A stretch of 35,995 nt of DNA, taken from a virus. How positions within the stretch are numbered: the first letter of the stretch is position 1; each line of letters opens with the position of its first letter. The translations under genes and the position numbers were made by a program. Location: positions 1-35,995 of the IMG/VR virus record IMGVR_UViG_3300050821_004539. One strand, written 5' to 3'. The notes under the pieces are model-generated. The model saw only the letters and a program-made list of their open reading frames with translations, did no database searches and was not told where the DNA came from. Positions 7,800 through 15,250 of the stretch are shown piece by piece.

Positions 7800-8424
7800 A
7801 CTGAGCGTCTTGTTCTGCACGCCGGCCTACGGCGGCATGGTCACCGCGGCTTATGCCGGCTCCTGCCTGCGATTGAAGGAGGAGCTGACCAAAATCGGCC
7901 TGGCGCACGACTGGCTCATCGGAGTGAACGAAAGCCTGGTCACGCGCGCCCGTAACGAAATGACGGCTTCGTTCCTTACCACCAAGCACAGCCACATGAT
8001 GTGGATCGATGCTGACATAGAGTTCGAGATCGAGGACGTTGCCAAGCTGTGGAACATGGAAGCGGATATTGCGGTTGGCGTGTACGCGATGAAGAAGCCC
8101 GACAAGCAATGGTTTGCCGCCTGGAAGGATGGCGCGCTGGTCAAAGACCTGGATCAGTTCAAGGGACCGATCGAGGTCGAGTACGCCGGCACCGGCTTCA
8201 TGCTGATCAAGCGCGAAGTGATTGAAGCACTCGCCAGGACGGCGCCAAGCTACGAAGGACCGAATGGCCGCGTACCCGCGCTTTACATGACGCCGATCTA
8301 CAACGATGGCTTTGAATCAGAAGACTATCACTTCTGCCGCATTGCACGCGAAGCCGGCTTCAAGATCATGATGGACCCCAGCGTGCGGCTGGGCCACATC
8401 GGCCAATATCGTTACGGTGCCTGA
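7792..8424 (+). CDS. Glycosyltransferase, GT-A/Anp1-like, full-length copy
   Basis: 210 residues. The N-terminus LSVLFCTPAYGGM is the first Rossmann-type strand, and residues 71-78 WIDADIEF carry the DxD motif. Further motifs are GPIEVEYAGTGFMLIKREVI, RVPALYMTPI and FCRIAREAGFKI. It is clearly paralogous to the truncated gene at the left edge of the window. GT-A enzymes move a sugar from a nucleotide-sugar onto an acceptor. It overlaps the fibre gene (8 bases) and the next glycan-type gene (ATG shares the stop), so modification of the fibre or another virion glycan is a reasonable inference; a host-surface acceptor is the alternative. Confidence 0.85.
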   Translation: MTELSVLFCTPAYGGMVTAAYAGSCLRLKEELTKIGLAHDWLIGVNESLVTRARNEMTASFLTTKHSHMMWIDADIEFEIEDVAKLWNMEADIAVGVYAMKKPDKQWFAAWKDGALVKDLDQFKGPIEVEYAGTGFMLIKREVIEALARTAPSYEGPNGRVPALYMTPIYNDGFESEDYHFCRIAREAGFKIMMDPSVRLGHIGQYRYGA

Positions 8425-9032
8425 TGGCACTCAGGGAATTCCTGGCGTTCTACGGAACGTCTACGCTAGGCTTTCCCAAGATCGCCGGCTCTTACCGCGG
8501 CGGCGTGATCGTCTGCGGCGATGCCGCCTGCATCTGGAACGATCTGGAAAAGTTCGGCTGCCGGTCGGGAGATGGCGTTGCAAAATCAAGATGGGATTTT
8601 CTCACGGTTAATCGCGCTGTGGAAACGTTCCCCGGCACGGTCGAACACTGCTACTCGAATGTTGCAGCAGTCGTCATGCGACACGTTAAAGATAGACGTG
8701 ACGAGTACGTTAACGAGTTTGGACCTCCGCATGCCACGCACTCTCGCACCGACGGGACCGATTATCGGTGGCCATGGCACGGCGGCGGCACCTCCGGGTT
8801 CGGAGCGATCCTGACCGCCCTGGCGCTCGGCTACGACGAGATAGTCCTCGCCGGCATGCCGCTCGATAACAGCCCGCACAACGGTGAGCCGCCGTGGCGG
8901 GTGACGCGCTTTACCCAAGAGGTTGACGATAAGGACGAGCACTGGCGCCGCGCCATCGACTTTGCGTTCGAGGGTCGGGTCAAGTCTTTGTCAGGCCGTA
9001 CCCGCGACTGGCTGGGAGCACCGTCATGCTAA
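8424..9032 (+). CDS. DUF115/GT42-like Rossmann protein, putative glycosyltransferase
   Basis: 202 residues. It opens with a small-residue strand (GGVIVCGDAACIWNDLEKFG), followed by FLTVNRAVETFPG and a second conserved half, GGTSGFGAILTALALGYDEI, then VLAGMPLDNSPHNGEPPW. This layout (NR after the second strand, SG--A---A--LGYDEI-LAG near the end) recalls DUF115/MptE-like and family 42 sialyltransferase-like proteins, which act on sugars. I recognise the fold pattern, not a specific enzyme. It lies between two other glycosyltransferase-type genes, supporting a glycan role. Confidence 0.6.
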   Translation: MALREFLAFYGTSTLGFPKIAGSYRGGVIVCGDAACIWNDLEKFGCRSGDGVAKSRWDFLTVNRAVETFPGTVEHCYSNVAAVVMRHVKDRRDEYVNEFGPPHATHSRTDGTDYRWPWHGGGTSGFGAILTALALGYDEIVLAGMPLDNSPHNGEPPWRVTRFTQEVDDKDEHWRRAIDFAFEGRVKSLSGRTRDWLGAPSC

Positions 9033-9163
9033 TTAGTCTATCAAATTGGGGGATGTTCCCGATCAGCTATAACCAGATGATGTGTGACAGCGGTTTTGCA
9101 TGGACGGGAGTTAATACCGCGATCCTGTTCCCCTACGGATTTCATCTGGAGATGCCAGGATGA
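9026..9163 (+). CDS. 45-residue hypothetical protein
   Basis: ATG 9026 overlaps the end of the preceding gene by 7 bases, and its TGA overlaps the next ATG. The translation starts MLISLSNWGMFPISYNQMMC and ends LFPYGFHLEMPG; it is hydrophobic and aromatic but has no clear membrane span. No family is recognised. The overlaps on both sides are the main support. Confidence 0.5.
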   Translation: MLISLSNWGMFPISYNQMMCDSGFAWTGVNTAILFPYGFHLEMPG

Positions 9164-9381
9164 TGATCGAGGCGGTTGTCGTCATATTCAGCGCCCACAC
9201 CATCCTGGCGACCGGGCATTTCACGCCGCCGCATGAATTCCAGTCGGTCAAAGAGTGTTTGGATTGGCTGGACAGCGAGGAAGGCGACCGCGCCTGGCAT
9301 GAGCTGGGTGCCGGATTCCAGGCGATCTACGCGCACCCGGTCGAGACCATACCGGCATGCTTCCGGCGCAACGAAGCATAG
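9160..9381 (+). CDS. Small hypothetical protein
   Basis: 73 residues from ATG 9160 (a second ATG follows at once). It begins with a beta-like strand (IEAVVVIFSAHTIL) followed by an acidic helix (SVKECLDWLDSEEGDRAWHEL). It could be a small ferredoxin-like domain, but no family is recognised. It is embedded in the glycan cassette by stop/start overlap. Confidence 0.6.
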   Translation: MMIEAVVVIFSAHTILATGHFTPPHEFQSVKECLDWLDSEEGDRAWHELGAGFQAIYAHPVETIPACFRRNEA

Positions 9382-9518
9382 ACATCAGCAATGCGATTGC
9401 CATCGGCCACATCGCCATGCGGGTCGAGGCAGACAAGCGCAATGAACTGCATGCGGCAATAGAAAAGGCAAAGCAGGAAATCGCTGCATGGCAACGCTGC
9501 GCGCCTGCTACGACCTGA
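9357..9518 (+). CDS. 53-residue helical peptide
   Basis: ATG 9357 lies 25 bases inside the previous gene in another frame; the product starts MLPAQRSIDISNAIAIGHIA and continues RVEADKRNELHAAIEKAKQEIAAW as a charged helix, possibly a coiled coil. A shorter start at ATG 9417 is possible. It fills an otherwise empty stretch before the next gene, which it overlaps by 31 bases. Confidence 0.45.
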   Translation: MLPAQRSIDISNAIAIGHIAMRVEADKRNELHAAIEKAKQEIAAWQRCAPATT

Positions 9519-10315
9519 CAAGAGGCCCGCCGCAATACGAAATCGTGTGGTTTCTGGTCTATCTGGAAGCGCGCAGGATCGGTGGCAGGGACCAGTGCGA
9601 AGATATAAGCCTGGTGCTGGCACCTCTTTCCCTGGTTAAACGCACAGCTATTTTCAACGCTGTTGTCGTGCCGATGTGTTGGATGCTTCGCAGCGTGGCA
9701 AAGGTCGAGTTGCTTGACGATCTGCCCGACGAGGAAATGTTCGGCAAGGGCACGCGCTACACCGGCATGGCCGAGGTGATGAAGCCTGGATTGGAGATAG
9801 CCGGCCGCTGCCTTCGCCCGCACCTGACATTCCCGAGGAACAATAAGCTGGTAACCATCACGCTGCGCGAGGCTAGCTATGAGACGGAACGCAACAGCGA
9901 CGTGGATGAATGGCTGAAAGCTGCTGCTGCCATCGTCAATGCCGGTTATGAAGTCGTGTTCGTCCGTGACACCGCAAAGGCCGAGCAGACACTGGACCCT
10001 TTCCCCATCAACCCCGCAGCGTCGGTTGATCTTGAACACCGCGGGGCGCTCTATCGCTCTGCCTTCTGCAACTTATTCGTCAGTAACGGTCCTGCCGGGT
10101 TCGCCATGGCGATCGATGCTCCGGTGCTGATGCTGAAACCGACTTGCGACAAGCTCGGATGGTCGTTCAGCGAGGCGATGTACGTCCATTACAAGATCAA
10201 GAATCTGCCCGGCAACCCCAAGCATCAGCGCATGGTGTTCGAGGAGGATACGTCATCGAACATAATCAGGGCCTTCAACGAATGGACAACGCAGCAGAGT
10301 CTGAACCCTGGCTGA
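9488..10315 (+). CDS. GT-B-like glycosyltransferase (heptosyltransferase-like C-terminal half)
   Basis: 275 residues from ATG 9488. The second half has GT-B features: a strand KLVTITLREASYE, helix DVDEWLKAAAAIVNAG, strand YEVVFVRD, then ALYRSAFCNLFVSNGPAGFA followed by DAPVLMLKP, the arrangement seen around the donor site of GT-B enzymes such as ADP-heptose transferases (family 9). The N-terminal half is short for a full GT-B enzyme, so it may be a reduced version. As the third sugar-type gene in 2.5 kb it points to a dedicated glycan pathway. Substrate unknown. Confidence 0.6.
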   Translation: MATLRACYDLTRGPPQYEIVWFLVYLEARRIGGRDQCEDISLVLAPLSLVKRTAIFNAVVVPMCWMLRSVAKVELLDDLPDEEMFGKGTRYTGMAEVMKPGLEIAGRCLRPHLTFPRNNKLVTITLREASYETERNSDVDEWLKAAAAIVNAGYEVVFVRDTAKAEQTLDPFPINPAASVDLEHRGALYRSAFCNLFVSNGPAGFAMAIDAPVLMLKPTCDKLGWSFSEAMYVHYKIKNLPGNPKHQRMVFEEDTSSNIIRAFNEWTTQQSLNPG

Positions 10316-10413
10316 ACCCAGACGGCATTTTGGTCTGGATGCCGCCGGGATGGGAGCCGCATCCGACAGAAATCCATCTGTGGAGGCGCGGTGAATGGAC
10401 GATCTCACAATAG
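10282..10413 (+). CDS. 43-residue hypothetical protein before terminase
   Basis: ATG 10282 lies inside the end of the preceding gene, and the frame runs 19 bases into the terminase. The product MDNAAESEPWLNPDGILVWM continues PPGWEPHPTEIHLWRRGEW; it is acidic and rich in Trp and Pro. It occupies the position where a small terminase subunit is often found but is far too short and lacks a helix-turn-helix. Function unknown. Confidence 0.5.
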   Translation: MDNAAESEPWLNPDGILVWMPPGWEPHPTEIHLWRRGEWTISQ

Positions 10414-11924
10414 AGCAGGCCAAGCGTGTTGCCGAGCTGCGCGCCAAGTTCCTGCGCGATGTTGCTAGCAACAAGCTATCGCAGTGGCGGCCATATCCCT
10501 GGCAGCGCCAGTTCTATGAAGCGGGGATAGACAATACCGAGCGTATGCTGATGGCGGCAAACGGCGTCGGCAAGACGTTCGTGGCCGCGGCCGAGGTCGC
10601 CATTCACATGATCGGCGACTACGACAGCCTATCCCGATCGATGAAATATCCAGATCGGATGTCGAATGGGCAGAATCATCCCAATGCGGGTGAACTGGTC
10701 TGGCCGGACGGCTGGAAAGGGAAAAGGTTCAATACGCCGGTGCGGGTGTGGACCGGGTCGCCGACGAACGAGACATCCAAGCAGAACGTGCAGACTGTCT
10801 TGCTCGGCGGCACCGGCGAGGAGCTAGGCACCGGATGGATACCGCGCAACCGGATAATCGGCCGTCCGACCATGCGGCAGGCCGGCGTCAAGGACGTGAT
10901 CGACTCGTTCCAGGTCCGGCACATCTCGGGCGGAATATCCAATGGCTTCACAAAAACGTATGAACAAGGGTGGCAGAAGTGGCAGGGCGGTGCGCCGCAC
11001 ATTGTATGGCTGGACGAGGAGCCGGACGACAACAAGATTTACACCGAGTCGCTGACCAGAATTCTACGCACGCAAGGCATTCTCATCGCCACGCTGACGC
11101 CATTGCTTGGATGGACCGACCTGTCCCTGCATTTTCGAGACGGCGGCGACGGCATCTACATGCAGAACGCGACCTGGGACGCCGCGCCGCATCTGGACGA
11201 CAACGAAAAAGAGCGTCTGAAAAAGTCCTATCCAGCTTGGGAGCTGGACGCCCGCACCAAGGGCATCCCGATGATGGGCGAGGGCGCCGTTTATCCCGTT
11301 TCAGATGATGAAATCCGCATCGACCCGTTCAAGATACCCGGCTATTGGGCGCGCATAAAAGGCTGCGATTTCGGCATAGATCATCCGGCGGCGGGCGTAG
11401 AGATTGCCTGGGACCGAGAGCAGGACGTGATTTATGTCATTGACTGCTACCGGGCCAAGGGAGAGTCGGCGCCGTATCACGCGGCATGGTTAAACAAGAC
11501 CAACAAGTTTATTCCGGTGGCGTGGCCGCATGACGGCATGAACCGGGAGAAATCGGGCGGCAAGACGCTGGCGCAGCATTATCGCGACCTCGGCGTCAAC
11601 ATGCTGTCGAAGTCGGCGCGCTATCCTAAGTCTCGTTATGGCGAGCCGGATACTGGAGGCGGTCAGCCGGTCGAGCCGATCGTTGACGAGATACTGGAGC
11701 GCATGCACACCGGCCGGTTCAAGGTGTTCTCCAACTTGTCAATCTGGTTCGAGGAAAAGAACAGCTATCACCGCAAGGACGGTAAGATCGTGGCAAAGCG
11801 TGACGATACTCTTAGAGCGATGGACTATGCGGTAATGATGAAACGCTACGCTGTCGCCCCGGATTCGTTTGCCGTGCGCCGCAGCCATGCCCCGCAGCAG
11901 CCAATAGCGAGTGCGCGGATATGA
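10395..11924 (+). CDS. terL: Terminase large subunit
   Basis: 509 residues. This is the packaging motor ATPase and headful/end-cutting nuclease that docks on the portal. The ATPase half shows a Walker A AANGVGKT (54-61), Walker B IVWLDEEP (203-210) and the coupling motif ILIATLTPLLG (229-239). The nuclease half starts with CDFGIDHPAAG (324-334), the first acidic strand of the RNase H-like domain, followed by further acids (DPVEP-type and DEILERM near the end). Length is normal for the family. It precedes the portal by four small coupled genes. No canonical small subunit is visible in the window. Confidence 0.95.
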   Translation: MDDLTIEQAKRVAELRAKFLRDVASNKLSQWRPYPWQRQFYEAGIDNTERMLMAANGVGKTFVAAAEVAIHMIGDYDSLSRSMKYPDRMSNGQNHPNAGELVWPDGWKGKRFNTPVRVWTGSPTNETSKQNVQTVLLGGTGEELGTGWIPRNRIIGRPTMRQAGVKDVIDSFQVRHISGGISNGFTKTYEQGWQKWQGGAPHIVWLDEEPDDNKIYTESLTRILRTQGILIATLTPLLGWTDLSLHFRDGGDGIYMQNATWDAAPHLDDNEKERLKKSYPAWELDARTKGIPMMGEGAVYPVSDDEIRIDPFKIPGYWARIKGCDFGIDHPAAGVEIAWDREQDVIYVIDCYRAKGESAPYHAAWLNKTNKFIPVAWPHDGMNREKSGGKTLAQHYRDLGVNMLSKSARYPKSRYGEPDTGGGQPVEPIVDEILERMHTGRFKVFSNLSIWFEEKNSYHRKDGKIVAKRDDTLRAMDYAVMMKRYAVAPDSFAVRRSHAPQQPIASARI

Positions 11925-12025
11925 TTTTGTTTTATTTGTTTGCATGCCTTGCAGTGGAAATTGGCGTTTTAGCTGCGTGCGTATGGATATTATACGATTA
12001 CTACACGGACCCGTATCGGATATGA
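11921..12025 (+). CDS. 34-residue single-span membrane peptide
   Basis: ATG 11921 overlaps the terminase stop (ATGA) and its own TGA overlaps the next ATG in the same way. The translation MILFYLFACLAVEIGVLAAC continues into VWILYDYYTDPYRI, one hydrophobic span with a polar Tyr/Asp-rich tail. A longer reading in another frame starting at GTG 11911 is less likely because it would make the following protein carry an unrelated N-terminus. Function unknown. Confidence 0.6.
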   Translation: MILFYLFACLAVEIGVLAACVWILYDYYTDPYRI

Positions 12026-12366
12026 CCAAGGACGAGTTCGACGTGGTGCTGACGCAAAGCCCGGTGAAGCCGGTGTTCCGCACGCATGTCGGCGATCGCG
12101 AGTTGTTTGTTGCCGATGGCTATGTGCCGCCGCAGCATCTCAAATATCTGGACCGTTTCGGCATGCCGGCAACACCTGATGAGTATCCGTTCGGCTGCTT
12201 CGCGACCATCTGGTACTGCGAAAGCCGCATCGGGCTGTGCGGCATAGTGCTTTGCGACGCTTTTCACGATCCCGGCCACTCCTATGAGGCCAAGGCGGAC
12301 ATGCGGATTAAGACCGCTGTCGAGATGGCGCGCAGGGACATAAGCCGCAGGCAGAGGATGCACTGA
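12022..12366 (+). CDS. Hypothetical protein of the terminase-portal interval
   Basis: 114 residues from ATG 12022 (MTKDEFDVVLTQSP), chosen over an upstream in-frame GTG at 11911 because the ATGA overlap with the membrane peptide explains the upstream sequence better. It contains ELFVADGYVPPQHLKYLDRF, a Cys-containing core (GCFATIWYCESRIGLCGIVLC) and a basic C-terminal helix. No known family is recognised. It is part of the tightly coupled terminase-to-portal series. Confidence 0.65.
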   Translation: MTKDEFDVVLTQSPVKPVFRTHVGDRELFVADGYVPPQHLKYLDRFGMPATPDEYPFGCFATIWYCESRIGLCGIVLCDAFHDPGHSYEAKADMRIKTAVEMARRDISRRQRMH

Positions 12367-12590
12367 TGATGCAAGCAACTGACAATCATCCGCTTCATGA
12401 TTTTGGCTATCGCCGGCCACCGCATTGGCTTTGGCGCCTTTCGCGCCGCTCCTATGTGGCTGCGGCGGCAGTAGGTGATATTTTATTGATCGTCACGGGA
12501 CGGTGCTCATTGCACAGGGCGTGGCAGTCCGGACATGATCACGGCACGCAAATGGAATATCGCCGGACTGTCATGAACGGCGGACGCTAG
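12366..12590 (+). CDS. Small hypothetical protein, possible membrane segment
   Basis: 74 residues; the start overlaps the preceding stop (TGATG) and a second ATG follows immediately. A moderately hydrophobic stretch YVAAAAVGDILLIVTG lies in the middle between basic, Trp/His-rich ends. It ends directly against the portal start. No domain is recognised. Confidence 0.5.
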   Translation: MMQATDNHPLHDFGYRRPPHWLWRLSRRSYVAAAAVGDILLIVTGRCSLHRAWQSGHDHGTQMEYRRTVMNGGR

Positions 12591-14516
12591 ATGGCCAAGA
12601 GCGACAACATCCAGGAGGTTGATCGGCAGAGCGGCGACGTCAAGAAAGCGCGGCGCTTTGACGATCGCGACTGGAAGTGGATCTGCGAATACGTCATCGA
12701 GGAATATAACCGCCGCAAGCAGGCGCGGTCAGACCGCGAGCGGGCATGGAAGGAGATCGACCGGCAGATTGCCATGGAGCCCGAAGTAGACTTCAAGCGG
12801 CTACCCAACGGCCAGATTGACGACAAGAAGAAGTGGATGGCGGAAACTGAGCTGCCGTTGCAGGCGCAGGCGCTAGAAGTTCTCACTGCCGACGCGCGGC
12901 GCATGATGTTCTCCGACGCGGGGAACTGGTTCAAGGCGCATGCTGAAACGTCGGATGAGTTTTTCGAGAAGGCCAGCCATATCAAGATTCCCGGTCTTGA
13001 GATGGACATGCAGCACCACATCAACCAGGACAACGCCGACAAGCTGGTCGAAGGGTTTCTGCTCAACAGCTTTCGCCAGTACGATCATACGTCGCGGTTC
13101 GACATCATTAACGCGGAATCGTTCAAGTATGGCATGGGCGTTGGGCGGGCGCGGGTGGAACGCAAGAACATCTATATTTTCGAGGCCCGCGGCGTTCGCA
13201 GCGAAAAACAGAAAATCCCGGTCATCGTCCCGTGCTCGATCAAGAACCTGTACCTCGAAGAACCAAAGCCCAATCTGCATTCGTCTACCGTGCTTGGTCC
13301 CGCGCATATCGCTCACGAGCAGATCAGATACGAGAACCTGGCGCTGGCCGCTAACAAGGGCTCGACCGACCCGGACGATTTTGACGGCGGCTGGATGCCG
13401 CGGAACTTGAGCAAGGTTCTCCCCGGCAAGGGCGGCTATGTCGAAGTCCTGGAGATGGAAGGCGACATCGTTGTCCCGCGGCGGACGGTAAAAAGCGTTG
13501 TCATTCCCGGCGCCATCATCACCGTGGCGCTCGGCGGCGCGGACTCCGGCGGCGGCTCGACCAGGGCAGTGATCCGCTTCCGCTTCCGCAAATATCCGTT
13601 CTCCAGCTATCTGCTGTTCCCGTACATGCATGAGTCGGCGGACGACGCCTATCCGACCGGGCCGCTGATGAAGGGCCGCACCGTCCAGCAGACGGCAACC
13701 GATGCGGTCAATCGCTTTCTCGACTCGGCGATGCTCAAGTGCCTGCCGCCAGTAGGCTACGACCGCAACGACCCGACGTTTGCACAATCGGGCGGGCCTG
13801 AAATATACCCTACTGCGCAATGGGAAAGCACCGATCCAATAACGGTCTACGACAAGATTGGCGGCGATCCTTCGGCGCTTGCCAATGCCGCGCTGCAGTT
13901 CATCAACCTGTATGCGCAACTGACCGGCGTCCTCCCGGCACGAGTCGGTGCGCAGACAGTCTCGCACACCACGGCTTACGCCAAGGATGCGGAATTGCAG
14001 CGCGGCGCCGTCCGCACCACCGATTATGTCAACCAGATCGGCCACGGGCCGCTCACCGCATGGCTCGGCATGGCCTACCGGCTGGGTCTGGATGCGCTGG
14101 GACCGCGCGAAACCATTTCGTTCTACATCGAAGCTTACGGCGGCTATGTCGAGCTCGACAAGTCGATGCTGCCCGAGGCGGCGCATTTCGAGTGGTTTGG
14201 AAGCGGCGGCCCGCAGGAAAAGCAGCAGAAGGCGCAGGCCAAGCTGCAAGGGTTAGAGGTCGCGCTCAAGATGGATCAGCTCGCGATGCAGATGGGCAAC
14301 CCTCCCAGCATCGATGTTCCCGGCGCCATCCGCGAGATACTGCGCGAAGCTGGCTGGACCGATCTGGAAAAGGTAATGCATGCGCCCCATGAACCCCGTC
14401 CTGGCGGACCTGCTGGCCCACCTGCGCCAACACCCGGCGTTCCCGGACCTCCTAACGGCTCTGGAGGCCCCGCGGTTGCCGCGCTTCAAAACCTCTCAAG
14501 CCCAAGACCCGCATAA
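12591..14516 (+). CDS. Portal (head-tail connector) protein, podovirus type
   Basis: 641 residues. The portal forms the dodecameric ring at one capsid vertex through which DNA is packaged and ejected. Length, position after terminase and before scaffold/capsid, and the sequence fit: a charged N-terminus (RDWKWICEYVIEEYNRRKQA), a central beta-rich region, FRFRKYPFSSYLLFPYMHES, and a long helical stretch (TVQQTATDAVNRFLDSAMLK) typical of the stem/crown. The C-terminus is a Pro/Gly-rich tail (PRPGGPAGPPAPTPGVPGPP). The last 137 bases overlap another gene in a different frame, so this low-complexity tail is probably the more relaxed of the two. Confidence 0.85.
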   Translation: MAKSDNIQEVDRQSGDVKKARRFDDRDWKWICEYVIEEYNRRKQARSDRERAWKEIDRQIAMEPEVDFKRLPNGQIDDKKKWMAETELPLQAQALEVLTADARRMMFSDAGNWFKAHAETSDEFFEKASHIKIPGLEMDMQHHINQDNADKLVEGFLLNSFRQYDHTSRFDIINAESFKYGMGVGRARVERKNIYIFEARGVRSEKQKIPVIVPCSIKNLYLEEPKPNLHSSTVLGPAHIAHEQIRYENLALAANKGSTDPDDFDGGWMPRNLSKVLPGKGGYVEVLEMEGDIVVPRRTVKSVVIPGAIITVALGGADSGGGSTRAVIRFRFRKYPFSSYLLFPYMHESADDAYPTGPLMKGRTVQQTATDAVNRFLDSAMLKCLPPVGYDRNDPTFAQSGGPEIYPTAQWESTDPITVYDKIGGDPSALANAALQFINLYAQLTGVLPARVGAQTVSHTTAYAKDAELQRGAVRTTDYVNQIGHGPLTAWLGMAYRLGLDALGPRETISFYIEAYGGYVELDKSMLPEAAHFEWFGSGGPQEKQQKAQAKLQGLEVALKMDQLAMQMGNPPSIDVPGAIREILREAGWTDLEKVMHAPHEPRPGGPAGPPAPTPGVPGPPNGSGGPAVAALQNLSSPRPA

Positions 14517-14619
14517 GGCTTTCGGGCTTTACGCCTATCACTCCGGACGACGCGATCAGCATGACGCATGGCTGACGCTGCTGACCGGAGAAGCACCGAA
14601 GGAGACAAACAGTGAGTGA
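14380..14619 (+). CDS. 79-residue protein overlapping portal C-terminus
   Basis: ATG 14380 lies 137 bases inside the portal gene in a different frame; the frame then covers the otherwise empty 14517-14611 and ends 8 bases inside the scaffold gene. The product has a helix NPVLADLLAHLRQHPAFPDL, and the later strings KAFGLYAYHSGRRDQHDAWL and TLLTGEAP resemble small conserved proteins I have seen after podovirus portals. It probably acts in head assembly; this role is inferred from position. Confidence 0.7.
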   Translation: MRPMNPVLADLLAHLRQHPAFPDLLTALEAPRLPRFKTSQAQDPHKAFGLYAYHSGRRDQHDAWLTLLTGEAPKETNSE

Positions 14620-15220
14620 AGAAAAGCAGGCCGTGGTTGACACGACCCAAGCAGCGGCACCGCCGGCTGTGACGGACGACAGCGCACGGGTAGGCGTGGA
14701 CCCGCTCGACGAGCTCTTGACCCAATGGGATCAGAACCAGGCGAAGCAGGCCCCCGTTTCACCTCCCGAAGTACCGTCTACACAGCAACCTCATCAGGAA
14801 GTGCCGCCTTGGGCTCAGGAGCTCAAGGACCGGCTCTTTCAAGAGGACTTGAACAAGGCCGTTTCCAACATCTTTGGAGAATTGAAAATACCGATCCCGT
14901 TCGATGCGCAAATCGGCTGGATCGACCAGTTGGCCAGGAAAAACCCGGCACTCGGCCGGGCCTTCCTGAACAAGATCAATGATCCAAGGGCATGGGAACA
15001 GGCTGAGAAAGCCGTATCAAAGAAGATATGGAATGACTTCAAGTCTGCTCAGGGGGTGGATGAAATTGCCACCGCCGATCATGAGGCTATTGCGCAGTCG
15101 GTTCGGGGCGCGTCAACCAACAAGGTCGCCACGGAACCCGCCCCTAAATTCGGGCGAATGTCCAACGCCGAGTTTCGCAAGAAAGTCATTGAAGAATATG
15201 GCTACGATCCCGGCGTGTAA
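14612..15220 (+). CDS. Putative scaffolding protein
   Basis: 202 residues from GTG 14612. Scaffolds guide capsid shell assembly and leave before maturation. The assignment rests on place (directly before the major capsid gene) and composition: a disordered acidic/Pro-rich N-terminal third, a helical middle (ELKDRLFQEDLNKAVSNIFG, ARKNPALGRAFLNKI) and a small basic-helix C-terminus (MSNAEFRKKVIEEYGYDPGV) as found on capsid-binding ends of scaffolds. No protease motif is visible. Confidence 0.7.
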   Translation: MSEEKQAVVDTTQAAAPPAVTDDSARVGVDPLDELLTQWDQNQAKQAPVSPPEVPSTQQPHQEVPPWAQELKDRLFQEDLNKAVSNIFGELKIPIPFDAQIGWIDQLARKNPALGRAFLNKINDPRAWEQAEKAVSKKIWNDFKSAQGVDEIATADHEAIAQSVRGASTNKVATEPAPKFGRMSNAEFRKKVIEEYGYDPGV

Positions 15221-15250
15221 GTGGTGACCCCAAGGCCATAGGAGATAACG

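Noticed and set aside
7101-7820. Minus-strand frame of 239 codons opposite the fibre repeat block
   Set aside because: Mirrors the repetitive forward coding sequence and is Arg-rich; no start context or family match.
9248-10039. Minus-strand frame of 263 codons opposite the GT-B-like gene
   Set aside because: Low-quality composition; the forward frame has clear strand-helix pattern and coupled neighbours.
11911-12366. Single 151-residue gene from GTG 11911
   Set aside because: The stretch is better explained as a 34-residue membrane peptide (11921-12025) plus a 114-residue gene (12022-12366), each with ATGA overlaps.
12873-14249. Long minus-strand open frame (458 codons) opposite the portal gene
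   Set aside because: It is antisense to a firmly supported portal gene, has Arg/Val/Ala-rich composition with no motif, no coupled neighbours on that strand, and long antisense frames are common in GC-rich sequence.
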